The notes under the pieces were generated by a model, which was given only the letters and a program-made list of their open reading frames with translations, searched no databases and was not told where the DNA came from. Below, piece by piece: positions 25,920 to 35,900 of a stretch of DNA of 64,000 bases. Origin of the DNA: Actinoallomurus sp040655075 (GTDB taxonomy: Bacteria > Actinomycetota > Actinomycetes > Streptosporangiales > Streptosporangiaceae); the NCBI RefSeq assembly GCF_040655075.1, contig NZ_JBFAJC010000011.1, forward strand, positions 124,001 to 188,000. Reading direction: 5' to 3'. Position 1 is the stretch's first letter; each line of letters opens with the position of its first letter. A program made the position numbers and the translations under genes.

Positions 25920-27791
25920 TCAGGGAGTGAAGAATCCGATCGACGGGTCGTCCGGGGAGCCGATGAGCATGGCCCGGTCGAGGAAGGTGTTGTTGGTCTC
26001 GCAGCTGGTCTCCGGGAGCAGGACGCACGCGTAGCAGGCGGCCAGGTTCAAGCTGTCGGTACCGCCGGCCTCGGTCTCCATGCAGGGCGGGTCCTGGGAG
26101 CACCACGACACACGGCTGAGCGCCGATTCCAAGGTGGTCCGGATACGCGCGTACTCGCCCTGGGCCACGACTCCTCCGAGGCTTCCGGCGGAGTCGCTGG
26201 TGGCCGTATAGATGAGTACGCCCGCCATGTCGTCGGCCACGTACAGGCGTTCCCGAAGCGCCGCGGCCGGATAGCCGGCTTCCAGACTCCACCCGTTGAT
26301 CAACGCGTGCGCCAGCGTGTGCAGCAGGACGTACCGGGGAGTGATCGGCGAACGGATGTCCTCGATCGGTCTGGTGCTCTGGGCCAGCTTCGCGCGGTTG
26401 CGCAGGAGGACGGTGTGGTTGTCCCGGATCCGGCTGGCCCGGGATAGCGGACCGCTCCTGGCCTCCCACTCCTGTAGAAGGTCCTGGTCGAGGGTCATGA
26501 AGACCCCCTCACCGCTGACCTCGATGGCTGGTAGCCAGTCGATGTCCTCCTTCGTCATGGCGGCGAACCGGCCGGGATCGTTCAGAGCGTCCGGTGTCTG
26601 CACTCGGGTGAAGGACTGCAGAGCGCGTACCTCGCGGAGACGCTTGACCAGCATGACCTGGTTCACCCCGAAGGGAAGAGGATTCGCCGGGTCGGCATGC
26701 GGCGCCGTGCATTCGAAGTCCTCGTCGCGGTCCACCTTCGCCGTTCCGAAGAGCATCTTTTCGTGCTCTTGGCGACGCAACTCACCGGCTGGCTCGAACC
26801 CGGAATGCTCATCGGAGTCGGGGGCTTCACTGTCCGCCAACTCCATCCGGCGCTTCACCGCGTCGATGACGTCGTCGATCGTGAAGCGAGTGTCGTTCAG
26901 GATGCCGCTGCCCTCGATGACCTTGGCCAAGGTGCTTCCACTCACACCGTCCCTGATCAATGGACTGAGCATTCCGTAATGCTTGTTGATCTGCTTCTGC
27001 AAGGTCTCCGACCACGGCGGAATGGACAGTGCCGAACGGGTGACGGAGAACCACGCCGCTGAGGAGCCTCGTTGCAGGGTTCGAGGGACGGCAGTGCAGC
27101 CGGACTGCTCGGTGCCTGAGCCGAGCCACGGTCGTCGACCGCTGCAGGAGATCCCGAGGGACTTCATGGCCATCCGCCCGAAAGCGCCTTCGAGCGACGC
27201 GTCTTTGCCGCATGAGCACTTCACGACGACCGAGCGCAGGGATGCCGTACGGCCGGTGGAGTGCAGGCTCAGCGCGTGCGGTCTTCCCGATGAGGCATCG
27301 GTCGGCGAGGTCTTCTTGTGCACCCAGTCGAAGTAGGGGAAGTCGTCGATGTGCCCGTTCTCGCACGCGACGACGAATCGGGAGGGCGTCAACGGCTTCT
27401 CGCACACCCCGCACTGGCTCTTGCCGCGTGGCGAGCCGAACTTCCGGAACTCCTTGAGCTCCTTGCACTCGGGGCAGGAGTAGATCTCGGGGAATCGCCG
27501 TACCTTGACTCCGTCGCCAGCCGGTGGCGAGTACGCCGGCGGCAGGTGAAAACGGTCCACACCGAGCCAGCGCTCGAGCCGGGGCTCGTAGATAGCGGTG
27601 TCGTCCTGGACCTTCCAGGTGTCCAGCCCGCTGACGATGTACGACTGGTCGCCGATCGCCACCATCGCTCCGACTCCATACGTGCTGACCATCTGAGCGC
27701 GTCGAACGGCGCCCAACGGCGTACGCGACACCTCACGGCTCGCGTTGCCGCGCCGCCCGGTGCGGCGGCTTCTTCCGTTACGCATCACCAT
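25920..27791 (-). CDS. drmB: DISARM protein DrmB (DUF1998 family)
   Basis: 623 residues. In DISARM, DrmB partners the DrmA helicase and the complex is needed to block incoming phage DNA. Visible features: the early GAVRRAQMVSTYGVGAMVAI segment, a zinc-ribbon-like set of cysteines at about 112-140 (CPECK, then CGVCEKPL), CENGHIDDFPYFDWVH, and the C-terminal DUF1998 region HTLAHALINGWSLEAGYP with DSAGSLGGV and a cysteine cluster (WCSQDPPCM, then ACYACVLLPETSC). The ATG at 27791 is 3 bp after the drmA stop, so the two are coupled. Family assignment is strong; the partner set around it is not the standard one. Confidence 0.9.
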   Translation of the reverse strand: MVMRNGRSRRTGRRGNASREVSRTPLGAVRRAQMVSTYGVGAMVAIGDQSYIVSGLDTWKVQDDTAIYEPRLERWLGVDRFHLPPAYSPPAGDGVKVRRFPEIYSCPECKELKEFRKFGSPRGKSQCGVCEKPLTPSRFVVACENGHIDDFPYFDWVHKKTSPTDASSGRPHALSLHSTGRTASLRSVVVKCSCGKDASLEGAFGRMAMKSLGISCSGRRPWLGSGTEQSGCTAVPRTLQRGSSAAWFSVTRSALSIPPWSETLQKQINKHYGMLSPLIRDGVSGSTLAKVIEGSGILNDTRFTIDDVIDAVKRRMELADSEAPDSDEHSGFEPAGELRRQEHEKMLFGTAKVDRDEDFECTAPHADPANPLPFGVNQVMLVKRLREVRALQSFTRVQTPDALNDPGRFAAMTKEDIDWLPAIEVSGEGVFMTLDQDLLQEWEARSGPLSRASRIRDNHTVLLRNRAKLAQSTRPIEDIRSPITPRYVLLHTLAHALINGWSLEAGYPAAALRERLYVADDMAGVLIYTATSDSAGSLGGVVAQGEYARIRTTLESALSRVSWCSQDPPCMETEAGGTDSLNLAACYACVLLPETSCETNNTFLDRAMLIGSPDDPSIGFFTP

Positions 27792-27794
27792 GAG

Positions 27795-30700
27795 TCATCG
27801 CTCCAGGTAGAGGTCGGATTCGACGTCGACGTCCCGCAGGCTCGTCAGGGTGGGAAAGGCGTCATCGAGGTCCTCGTCGGAGTGATGTCGCAGCAAGGCC
27901 TCGTCGGCCGTCCGGGATTCACCGCGTTTGAACACGGGCTTCGCCTGATACACCAGATTGGGGTTCTGATCGGCGAGGCTCAGCCACTTCTCGACGATGT
28001 AGTCGAGGTCCTCGGCGGTGGACCGCCGCTCGCGCTCGTCATTGGTAATGGCCTTGACCCGTGTGAGGGTCAGGTCCGTCAGCTCTTCGAGGCGATGCTT
28101 GAAGGACTTGACCTGACTCGCGGCGGTGTTCGGCCGCGCCTCCGGATAAAGCAGGCGAGCCATCCCGATGAGCACCGCATGGAGACCGCGGTCGCGGGCG
28201 CGAGAGGAGAAGGGCGTGACGCTCGTCGACTCGACCTGCCGATACAGAGCCGAGTGGTACGACGTGAAATTTTCGTAGTGCGAACGGTCACGGGACCGGG
28301 CGGCGTTGTACATGATGACGACCAGGCCGGGATGCTGTCGGCCGACCCTGCTGCTGGACTGGATGTACTCGGCCGTCGTCTGTGGCTGACCCATGATCGC
28401 CATCAGGCCCAGGCGGTCCACGTCGACGCCGACGGAGATCATGTTGGTCGCCAGCACGGTGTCGAACGTGCCTTCGTCCGGCAGCGCGCGTTCCAGATCC
28501 TTGAGTCTCTGCGGGATGTCGCTGGACTTCACCCGGCTGGTGAGCTCGGCGAGGAGTTCGGCGGGTCGTGGATCGACGCCCTGCCGTTCCGCCAGATGCT
28601 CGAGCCGATCCTGGACGTCGTCGTGGACCTGGAGCTCGGCGGCCGCGAGCAGCCGGAGGCTGTTGAAGTATCCGACGAGGGTCCAGTAGGCGTCTTGGAC
28701 GGAGATCTCTGCCTCGATGTCATTTGCGTGATGGAGGAGCGCCGCATAGGCGCGGACCAACAGGCTCGCCTGACTGGTGTTGGGGGTGAGTAGACCGACG
28801 TACCGCCGCGAGGCCTTGTCCTCTGCAGGGGTCTCGACGGCGAACCAGGAGTCGCGTGCGTCCAGGCCTGCCGGCGGGAACTGCCGTACCTCTCGGTCGA
28901 ACAGTGCGCGAACCTGATTCCTGGCCCGCCGGATCGTTGCTGTAGAAGCGATGATCTTCGGTTGCTCGGCGGCGATGTCGATCGCGGTCTCGTACAGACC
29001 GGTGAGGCTGCCGAGCGGTCCGGAGATCAGGTGCAGCTCATCCTGGATGATCAGCTCGGGCGGTGGGGTCGTGCTTCCCTCGTTCCTGTTGAAGAGCGAG
29101 GCGACCTCGGCCTTCCACGCGATCTGCGCGAACTTGTCGACCGTCGCGATGATCAGTGTGGGGCGGGTCCGATAGATCATCTCATCCACGACCTGGACCG
29201 GCAGCGCGTGGTGGAAGTCGCAGGACTCCGACGGACAGAAGATCCGCATGTGCGAGATCGTGGCGTCGACCTCATAGTTATGGACGTCCATGGCGGTGCC
29301 GCACCAGGGACAGGCCCGCAGTTGGACCGGGTTCTCCTCCTGGAGTTCCTCACCGTTCCGTAGTCGCTTCAGGCTCGCCGCGGCGTCCTTCAGCCAGTTC
29401 GGTGTGGCGGCCCTACCGACCCACATGCCGAGCGAGATCGGTTCGTCGCCCAATTCCGCGGGATCCTCCTGGCGCATCATCTCCATTGCGCAGATGAGGG
29501 TGGCCGCGCGTTCGAACTGCTGCAGGGTGAGCAGTCGAAGTGTGTACCGCATGAGAGCGGTGACGCCGCCGCCGTCGGCGCCTTTGCGCTTCCGGCGCAG
29601 GAAGACGGTGAAGGCGATGAGACCGAGATATGCCTCGGTCTTGCCGCCACCGGTCGGGAACCAGAGCAGGTCCGCGTCTCGACGGTCAGGGTGATCGGGA
29701 TCGACGATGCCGTCCAGGCAGAGCAGCATGAACGCGATCTGGAACGGTCGCCATCTGCCGTCCAGCCGCACGTCGCCCTCACGCCCCGACTTGATCCAGG
29801 CGGTGTGTCCGCGCTGGAGCGCCATGGCCCGGTTGGCGCGCCGGAACGCCGTCATCACCTCGGGCCGCTTCTTCAGCAGTTCGATCCCGGACGCCATCCG
29901 ATCGCACGCGACCGTGCACTGGTCGATCTGGTCCTCGGCGGCCTTGCCGTACTCCGTGGCCTGGAGCAGTCGGGCCTCCTCGGCGCGCTCGGCGATCCAC
30001 TCTCGGTAACCCTTCACCAGACGGCGGAGCGCCGCTACGACGTCCGAGTCTGAGGCCTCGGCGAGGTGCAGCATCCCCAGATCGCTGCTGTCGATGTCCG
30101 GGTTCGAGTCGGTGAGCAGCACCTCCGACGTCGGGACGAAGGCGGTCCACACCGCCGACACAGCGGCCGGTCGGCTCTTCAACAACCGTTCGTCTCTGGG
30201 GAGCGGCGGCTGCCAGTGCCAATCTGCGGCGCAGCCGTGGCCGACAGCGAATGTCGGTGCATGGCGGTACAGCAGTCGGTTGATGGCGATCTCGTCTTCG
30301 TCGGCACCGACCGGCACCCGTCGCTCGACCAGTGCGGCGCTGCCCTCGGGGTCGGCCACCATGATGGACGGCTGGAAGAAGCAGTGCGCGTCCTGGAAGT
30401 CGTACGCACCGATCTCATAGACGTTGACCAGCGTCGCCGTCACGGCGACCGCTCCCCGGTCGGCGGGCCGGATCCGCAGGCGGAGCTCCAGACCGGGTGC
30501 AAGCTCACGACGGAACTGGCCGGGAGTCGTCACGTCGACGACCTCAGGCGCGATCTGCAACGCCCGGCGCTGCCACCGAAGTTCCTGTTCGTGGGTCGTC
30601 CGCCGCTCTGCCCGCTGGGCCTTGACCGGGTTGCCGGCCAGGTCGATCGGGTCGTACATGGCGGCTGCCACCGTCACGGTCACGGCCGGGGCCACGTCGG

Positions 30701-31007
30701 GCGCGACGGCGAAGGTGATGCCCATGGACGACGGCATCTGCACGTTGGCCAGCGAGACACCGGTGTCGGACGTCGTCTCGTCGGGATCCGGCCTCGCGTC
30801 GCCGGGTTCGTCATCCCGCTCGGCCGCCGCCTCGGAGGCCCTCTCATCATCCATGCGCCGAGGGAAGAGGATCCCGCTGACGTACGTCGTGACGGGCGCG
30901 TCGGTGGAGAGGATCTCCGCGTCGCCGCCGGTCGGGCCGAGCAGGTCGCGCTGCAGGCGTTTCACCAGTTCGTCTCTGAACCGGTAGTGCTCCTCATACC
31001 GTGACAT
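27795..31007 (-). CDS. drmA: DISARM helicase DrmA
   Basis: 1070 residues. Large superfamily 2 helicase that in DISARM acts with DrmB on foreign DNA. Walker A WFPTGGGKTEAYLG (about 448-461), IATVDKFAQI, DExH box IIQDELHLISGPLGSL (about 649) and the C-terminal motifs ATNMISVGVDVDRLG and IQSSSRVGRQHPG (about 882) are all in the family order. A four-cysteine segment (CPWCG, then CPSESC) sits in front of the DELH box. It starts 14 bp inside the end of the upstream UvrD gene, indicating translational coupling. Length and motif order agree with known DrmA proteins. Confidence 0.92.
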   Translation of the reverse strand: MSRYEEHYRFRDELVKRLQRDLLGPTGGDAEILSTDAPVTTYVSGILFPRRMDDERASEAAAERDDEPGDARPDPDETTSDTGVSLANVQMPSSMGITFAVAPDVAPAVTVTVAAAMYDPIDLAGNPVKAQRAERRTTHEQELRWQRRALQIAPEVVDVTTPGQFRRELAPGLELRLRIRPADRGAVAVTATLVNVYEIGAYDFQDAHCFFQPSIMVADPEGSAALVERRVPVGADEDEIAINRLLYRHAPTFAVGHGCAADWHWQPPLPRDERLLKSRPAAVSAVWTAFVPTSEVLLTDSNPDIDSSDLGMLHLAEASDSDVVAALRRLVKGYREWIAERAEEARLLQATEYGKAAEDQIDQCTVACDRMASGIELLKKRPEVMTAFRRANRAMALQRGHTAWIKSGREGDVRLDGRWRPFQIAFMLLCLDGIVDPDHPDRRDADLLWFPTGGGKTEAYLGLIAFTVFLRRKRKGADGGGVTALMRYTLRLLTLQQFERAATLICAMEMMRQEDPAELGDEPISLGMWVGRAATPNWLKDAAASLKRLRNGEELQEENPVQLRACPWCGTAMDVHNYEVDATISHMRIFCPSESCDFHHALPVQVVDEMIYRTRPTLIIATVDKFAQIAWKAEVASLFNRNEGSTTPPPELIIQDELHLISGPLGSLTGLYETAIDIAAEQPKIIASTATIRRARNQVRALFDREVRQFPPAGLDARDSWFAVETPAEDKASRRYVGLLTPNTSQASLLVRAYAALLHHANDIEAEISVQDAYWTLVGYFNSLRLLAAAELQVHDDVQDRLEHLAERQGVDPRPAELLAELTSRVKSSDIPQRLKDLERALPDEGTFDTVLATNMISVGVDVDRLGLMAIMGQPQTTAEYIQSSSRVGRQHPGLVVIMYNAARSRDRSHYENFTSYHSALYRQVESTSVTPFSSRARDRGLHAVLIGMARLLYPEARPNTAASQVKSFKHRLEELTDLTLTRVKAITNDERERRSTAEDLDYIVEKWLSLADQNPNLVYQAKPVFKRGESRTADEALLRHHSDEDLDDAFPTLTSLRDVDVESDLYLER

Positions 31008-32934
31008 CGGAGTCCGCCTCCTTGGTGTTCTTGTCCCAGTCGAAAGTGCTGAGTCCCATGAGCCGGGGCGCGAGCCAGACCCCGTACGGCCCGAGACCAG
31101 ATCGGGCTCCGGCCGCCTCGCTCCCGGCGACCGTCTCGATCGCGTCGACTCGGACTCCGGTCAATCGGAGCGGCCAGTTCCACGGTTCGAATCCGCTATT
31201 GACCTTTAGATGTCGGTACAGGTGCTCGCGGAACTGATCGGAGACGGCACCGATCGGGCGCCCTCCGTGAGTGATGAGATACGGCGGACTCTGGCCCGAC
31301 GCGATCGCATCCGGGGACAGCCGTTCCACCACGACCTCGTCTCCCGGTGACACCTTCGTCGCCAGGTATTCCTGTAGTTCGACGACGTCGCCCTCGAAGT
31401 CACGCATTCCGGCCGGCTGGTCGGTGAAGACGTCCCCGCCGATCAGTTCGAAGCCCCGCCGCGCCCAGTACTGGAAGGAATAGCGGGCCAATCGGTCGAG
31501 TTCCCGGTCGACGCGGATGGATTGCATGTCCAGCGTGTTGAGCCAGAGCAGTTCCTCTCGCGGCCTGGTCATGGCCACGTACAGGAGCCGAGCCTCTTCC
31601 GCGACGTCGATCTCCCTCGGTTTCTTGGACCGTCCCTTGTCGTTCTTCGGTCTCTGTGGGACGGCGTTTCGCAGCGGTCCCGGATCGACCACCACGACGC
31701 GGTCGAACTCCAATCCCTTCGCCCGGTGGAAAGAGGAGATGACCAGTCGGGCGGGCGGCTGCCCGGTGAGTTCGTCCGGCAGGCGTCCCGCCGCCAGCGC
31801 CGTTCGCAGCCTGCCGAGATCCAGGCTGCGGTCGTTCCCTTGGCCGCGCCCGGTGCGTCGTAGCAGTCTCCAGGTCTCCTCGGGGGAGAGGCCCGCTGGA
31901 ATCGAAAGCGTTGGCACCAGTTCGTCGAAACGCACCCGGGTTATGACCGATCCGTCCACCGCCCGGAACAGTGCTTCGAGCCAGGCCGGTGCGACGCGGT
32001 CACGCGCCGACCGTTGAAGCCGGTGCGGGACCCCGGCGCCGTGCAGGATCTCGGACACCACGAGTGCCTCGCCGTTATTTCGACAGAGTACGGCGGTCGT
32101 ACCCTCGTAGTCGGCGAGGGCAGTGCATGCCAGCGCGTCGAGGTCTCCCAATCCCCTTTCGGGATGCATCAGCGCGGACCGGAGTTCGTCGTGCAGTTCT
32201 TCGCTGCTCCGGCGCGATCCTTCGGCGACGCGCCTCAGCCGCGGTCCGAAGGGCAAGGCGGTCCTGGCATCGTCGGTACGGGCGCGGAAATTCTCGTCGA
32301 GCGTGAGCTCGACCAGGTCATCCGCGAAGTACGTACGCAGCCAGTCGAAGAAGTAATTCGTCTCCTTCGGCCGCTGCTCCGGGTCCTTGACGGTGAAGCC
32401 GTAGATGGACTGGGCGGGATCGCCGACGACCGTGAAGCCGCAGCCGAACTCGTCGAGGAGCGCCTCCACCAGTTCGCGGCGCTTTCCGACGAGATCCTGG
32501 ACCTCGTCGATGATGACGTGACGGAGGTCCTCGCCGTACAGCTCTTCGGCGAGCCCGTCATCGATCGCCTGACGGGCTCCGTCGATGCGCGCGTCGAACG
32601 ACCTGTGCTGCCAGTCACCCTCGGCGTCCACCTGCATCACCAGGTCGAGCGCCCAGGAGTCGAACGTCTGCGTCCGTACGTGCCGGGCCGCATCTCCGTG
32701 CCGGGCCAGGCGGGACCGCAGTTCGCGAACAGCGGCGCGAGAGAAGGTGAGCACCAGGATCTCGCCGGCGCTCAACTCCTCCTCCGCGACCAGGAAGTCT
32801 AGGCGGCGGACCAATGTGTGAGTCTTGCCGGCGCCGGCACCCGCCGTGACCAGGGTGTACGCGTCCGCGGGAAGCTCCACGACGGCCCGCTGCGCGGGGG
32901 TCAGCGGAGGGGTGTCGGCGTACACATCGGTCAC
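30994..32934 (-). CDS. UvrD/Rep-type superfamily 1 helicase
   Basis: 646 residues from the GTG at 32934, whose GTGA overlaps the TGA of the upstream GHKL-helicase gene, so the two are translationally coupled. Motifs: Walker A GAGAGKT (32-38), LTFSRAAVREL, DEVQD (143-147), VVGDPAQSIYGF, ENFRA, HRAKGLEFDRVVV and YVAMTRPREEL. A C-terminal tail of about 170 residues (ELQEYLATKVSPGDEVVVERL, then PYGVWLAPRLMG) is additional and may bind a partner. UvrD-like enzymes are uncommon in DISARM loci, where the extra helicase is usually SNF2-like. Confidence 0.92.
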   Translation of the reverse strand: MTDVYADTPPLTPAQRAVVELPADAYTLVTAGAGAGKTHTLVRRLDFLVAEEELSAGEILVLTFSRAAVRELRSRLARHGDAARHVRTQTFDSWALDLVMQVDAEGDWQHRSFDARIDGARQAIDDGLAEELYGEDLRHVIIDEVQDLVGKRRELVEALLDEFGCGFTVVGDPAQSIYGFTVKDPEQRPKETNYFFDWLRTYFADDLVELTLDENFRARTDDARTALPFGPRLRRVAEGSRRSSEELHDELRSALMHPERGLGDLDALACTALADYEGTTAVLCRNNGEALVVSEILHGAGVPHRLQRSARDRVAPAWLEALFRAVDGSVITRVRFDELVPTLSIPAGLSPEETWRLLRRTGRGQGNDRSLDLGRLRTALAAGRLPDELTGQPPARLVISSFHRAKGLEFDRVVVVDPGPLRNAVPQRPKNDKGRSKKPREIDVAEEARLLYVAMTRPREELLWLNTLDMQSIRVDRELDRLARYSFQYWARRGFELIGGDVFTDQPAGMRDFEGDVVELQEYLATKVSPGDEVVVERLSPDAIASGQSPPYLITHGGRPIGAVSDQFREHLYRHLKVNSGFEPWNWPLRLTGVRVDAIETVAGSEAAGARSGLGPYGVWLAPRLMGLSTFDWDKNTKEADSDVTV

Positions 32935-35900
32935 TTGCGGCTCCAGAGGTGCTCGAACTGGGTGAACGCGAGTTTCTTGTCGTAGTTGGTGATGTTGTCG
33001 GCGACGTCGAGGATTAGGCAGGTCTCCTTTCCGCCGTTCTTGGGGCCGCGCAGACCGCGTCCGATCATCTGTTGGTAGACGTTCGGGCTGTAGGTCGGCC
33101 GTGCCACGATCACGGTCTGGGTCGCGGGAGCGTCGAAGCCCTGGACGAGGACGCCGTAGTTGGTAAGGACGCGGATCCTGCCGGTCCGGAAGTTCTCGAT
33201 CAGCGTTCGCCGCTCCGTGTCCGGGGTGGTGCCGTCGATGGACGCGGCCTTGATCCGCCGGCCGTTGAGCTTGGCGGCCATCAACTTGGCGTGACCCACG
33301 GAGGTGGCGAACAAGAGGATCTTGTTGTTGTCGGGCAGCTTCTCGATCTCCTCGACGAGCATCCGATTCCGCTGGGAATCCATGCCCAGCCGCTCTTCCG
33401 CCGCTGCCGGCAGGCGTCCCTGGAAGTCGATGTTCGCCAACTCGCTCGGTGTCAGCTGAATGGTCGCGCCCACGAGCTGTCGATGCTCGACCTTGGCCAG
33501 AACTCCGAGTTCCTGCAGCTCGGTGTAGGGATCGGACTCGAAGATCCCCTCGTCCAGACGCTGCCTGCCGTAACGTTCGACCAACCGGCGGGTCTCCTCC
33601 TCGTTGAAGCCGCGGTACGGGGTCGCCGTAAGGCCGATGAGCGGACGTGCAGCCGCACGATGCGTTATCCCGAGCAAGGACAACAGCCGGGTGTATCGGG
33701 GCGTGATCGAAGTGTGAGCCTCGTCCACGATGACGAGAGCGGCGTCTCGGAGCCAGACGTACTCGTCTTTCTCCAGGCAATTCTCGAGCTTCGCGTCTGT
33801 CGCGACGATGAGGTGCGCCGTGTCCTTGGCAGGTGCCGCCTCCCGGTTACTCCACAACCGGTTGATCGTGAGTCGCTCCTCCGGCCCGACCTTGGACCAC
33901 ACGAAGGCCCAGCTCTGCACGGCCTGCTCGCACAGTTCTTCGGACTGCGCGATCCAGAGCACGGGGCGCCCGCCGAGACCACGCTCCTTGATCACCCTGA
34001 TCACGGCCTCCGCCGCCACGCGCGTCTTGCCGGCACCGGTAGGCAGAGACAGCATCGCCCTCGGGGTCCTGTACCGGGTGAGCAGGTCGAACATGTTGCT
34101 CGCCAGCTTCTCTTGGTAGTCGTGCAGTCGGGGGAACGCGGTTGGCCCGGACACGATCTCGGTGGGAGGCAACGTCTGCTCTCTCGTCCCGGCGTACGCC
34201 TCGGAGAGGCCGAGGTCATTGACCAGCCGGAGGGATTTGCTATCGCCACGGAAGCTCGCCGCCGCCTCGGGTAGGGCCGCTTCGATCTCCTTCCTGTAGG
34301 TGCGCAGGATGCCCGTTCCGTACGCGTCGACCGCCAGCTCCGCAACCCGGCGGTCATCGGCCTTCTTCCCCGTCTCCTCCTCATCACTTTCGAGGAGTCC
34401 CGGCGGCAGCCGTTTCTTCAGTTCTTCGGCCTTGACGATATGCAGCATCTTGTCGGCCGTATCGGTTGCCTGGCGGGCACGTTGGAGCTGCTGGTTCTTC
34501 CGCTGTTCCTCGCGCTTCTCGACGACACCACGGCAGCCGTTGGGCCCCAAGCCGAGCTTGAGCACCTTGTCGACGGCGGTCAGAGCGGCCACGTCATCCT
34601 CGGGGTCGAGGACGTAGACCACGTGATCCTTCGGCTGTGCCACCGCGTCGATCGAAGTCGCCCGCTCGCCGCTCGGAGTACGAGTGATTCTCTGGAGTTC
34701 ACTGCATCGTACGAGGGACCAGCCTTCGACCTGCTGGCGACGGACGAGCTTCAGGTAGGGGAATTCGTCCGTGAGGGACACCGGCTCGGCCTGGGGGACA
34801 GCGCGGACGTCCTTTTCGATCACTGCTTCGGGCGAGAGCATTCCCCAGGTCTCCCGCATCTGCTCTGCGGCCTCATCGGTGGGCGCGAGCAGCGCCGGCA
34901 CGCGCTCGCGGATGAGCTCGTCGTACTCCGCGCGATTCGCGGTCACCGCGATCTCGCCGTCGGGACGGTCGCAGGTCCACCCGTCTCCGACACGGCAGCG
35001 GGTAGCGGCATCCCCCGGCCATTCCGCGCCGGCCTCGAAGAAGAGCGCGTAGACCTTGCCCGGGAAGGCGTCCTCCTCGCTGGCCGACGCCTCCTGGACG
35101 AGTGCCGTCCACGTACGGCTGCCGATGGCGCTCAGCGTTCCGGGCAGCTTGAGAGCCTCCGCCACACCGGTCGGAACCGAGGCGACGGGAAGCACGTCGG
35201 CGTACTGCCGGAGCATGGGGCCGACGCAACGAGCGACGGGCTTGATGCCGCGAGAGGTGGCCAACCGGCCGTACTTACGAGCCATCCACAGGAGTGGGGA
35301 CATCACCGGCTGGCGGGTCTTCGCCAGGCGGCCGACCTGCATGGTCCATGACGTGACCAGCCCGAGGCTCGGGAGTTCGCGGACGAAGGCCGCGATGCCC
35401 TCGGGCGACAGCTCAGTGAGGAAGTGCAGTGGTCCGGCGGGACTCGCGCCATCGAACTGCATCGTCGTCAACTGCGGCCGGGACTCGGATGCGGGAAGCT
35501 TTTTGCAGTACGCCTTCCAGAGGTACTCTGTGTAGTCCTTGAACCATGGCTCGTCGCGCGGGTCGACGTTGATACCCGGCCCGTCACGGAGCCCGAGGTC
35601 GCGCAGGATGGGCCGGTCCGGATCGTGGAAACCCATGTCGACGGCGATCCGTGCGTCGCGGGAGCCGTCCGCCGGCACGATCCGGCCGGGGAGCAGGCAG
35701 TCCGTGATTCGACGGAATTCCGCGGACACCGTGCGCACCTTGAGTTGCTTGGCCGTGTTGGTCACGCCGTCGCGCAGCGCCTTGAGAGTATCGGCCGGAC
35801 CGGCCTGCCGTGAGAGCTCCCAGAACGCATCCCAGTCACCGTCCGAGTATCCGTGGAATCCTTGTTCCACGATGGACGTGAAACGGCCGGCCGCGTCGGC

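Noticed and set aside
27795..31007. Canonical class 1 or class 2 DISARM call
   Set aside because: DrmC, DrmD or DrmE and an adenine methylase are not visible; only the drmA-drmB core is supported.
32935..33780. Upstream extension of the UvrD gene (30994) into the helicase gene
   Set aside because: It would lie fully inside the helicase motifs of the other frame and is Arg/Pro-rich; the GTGA overlap gives a natural start.
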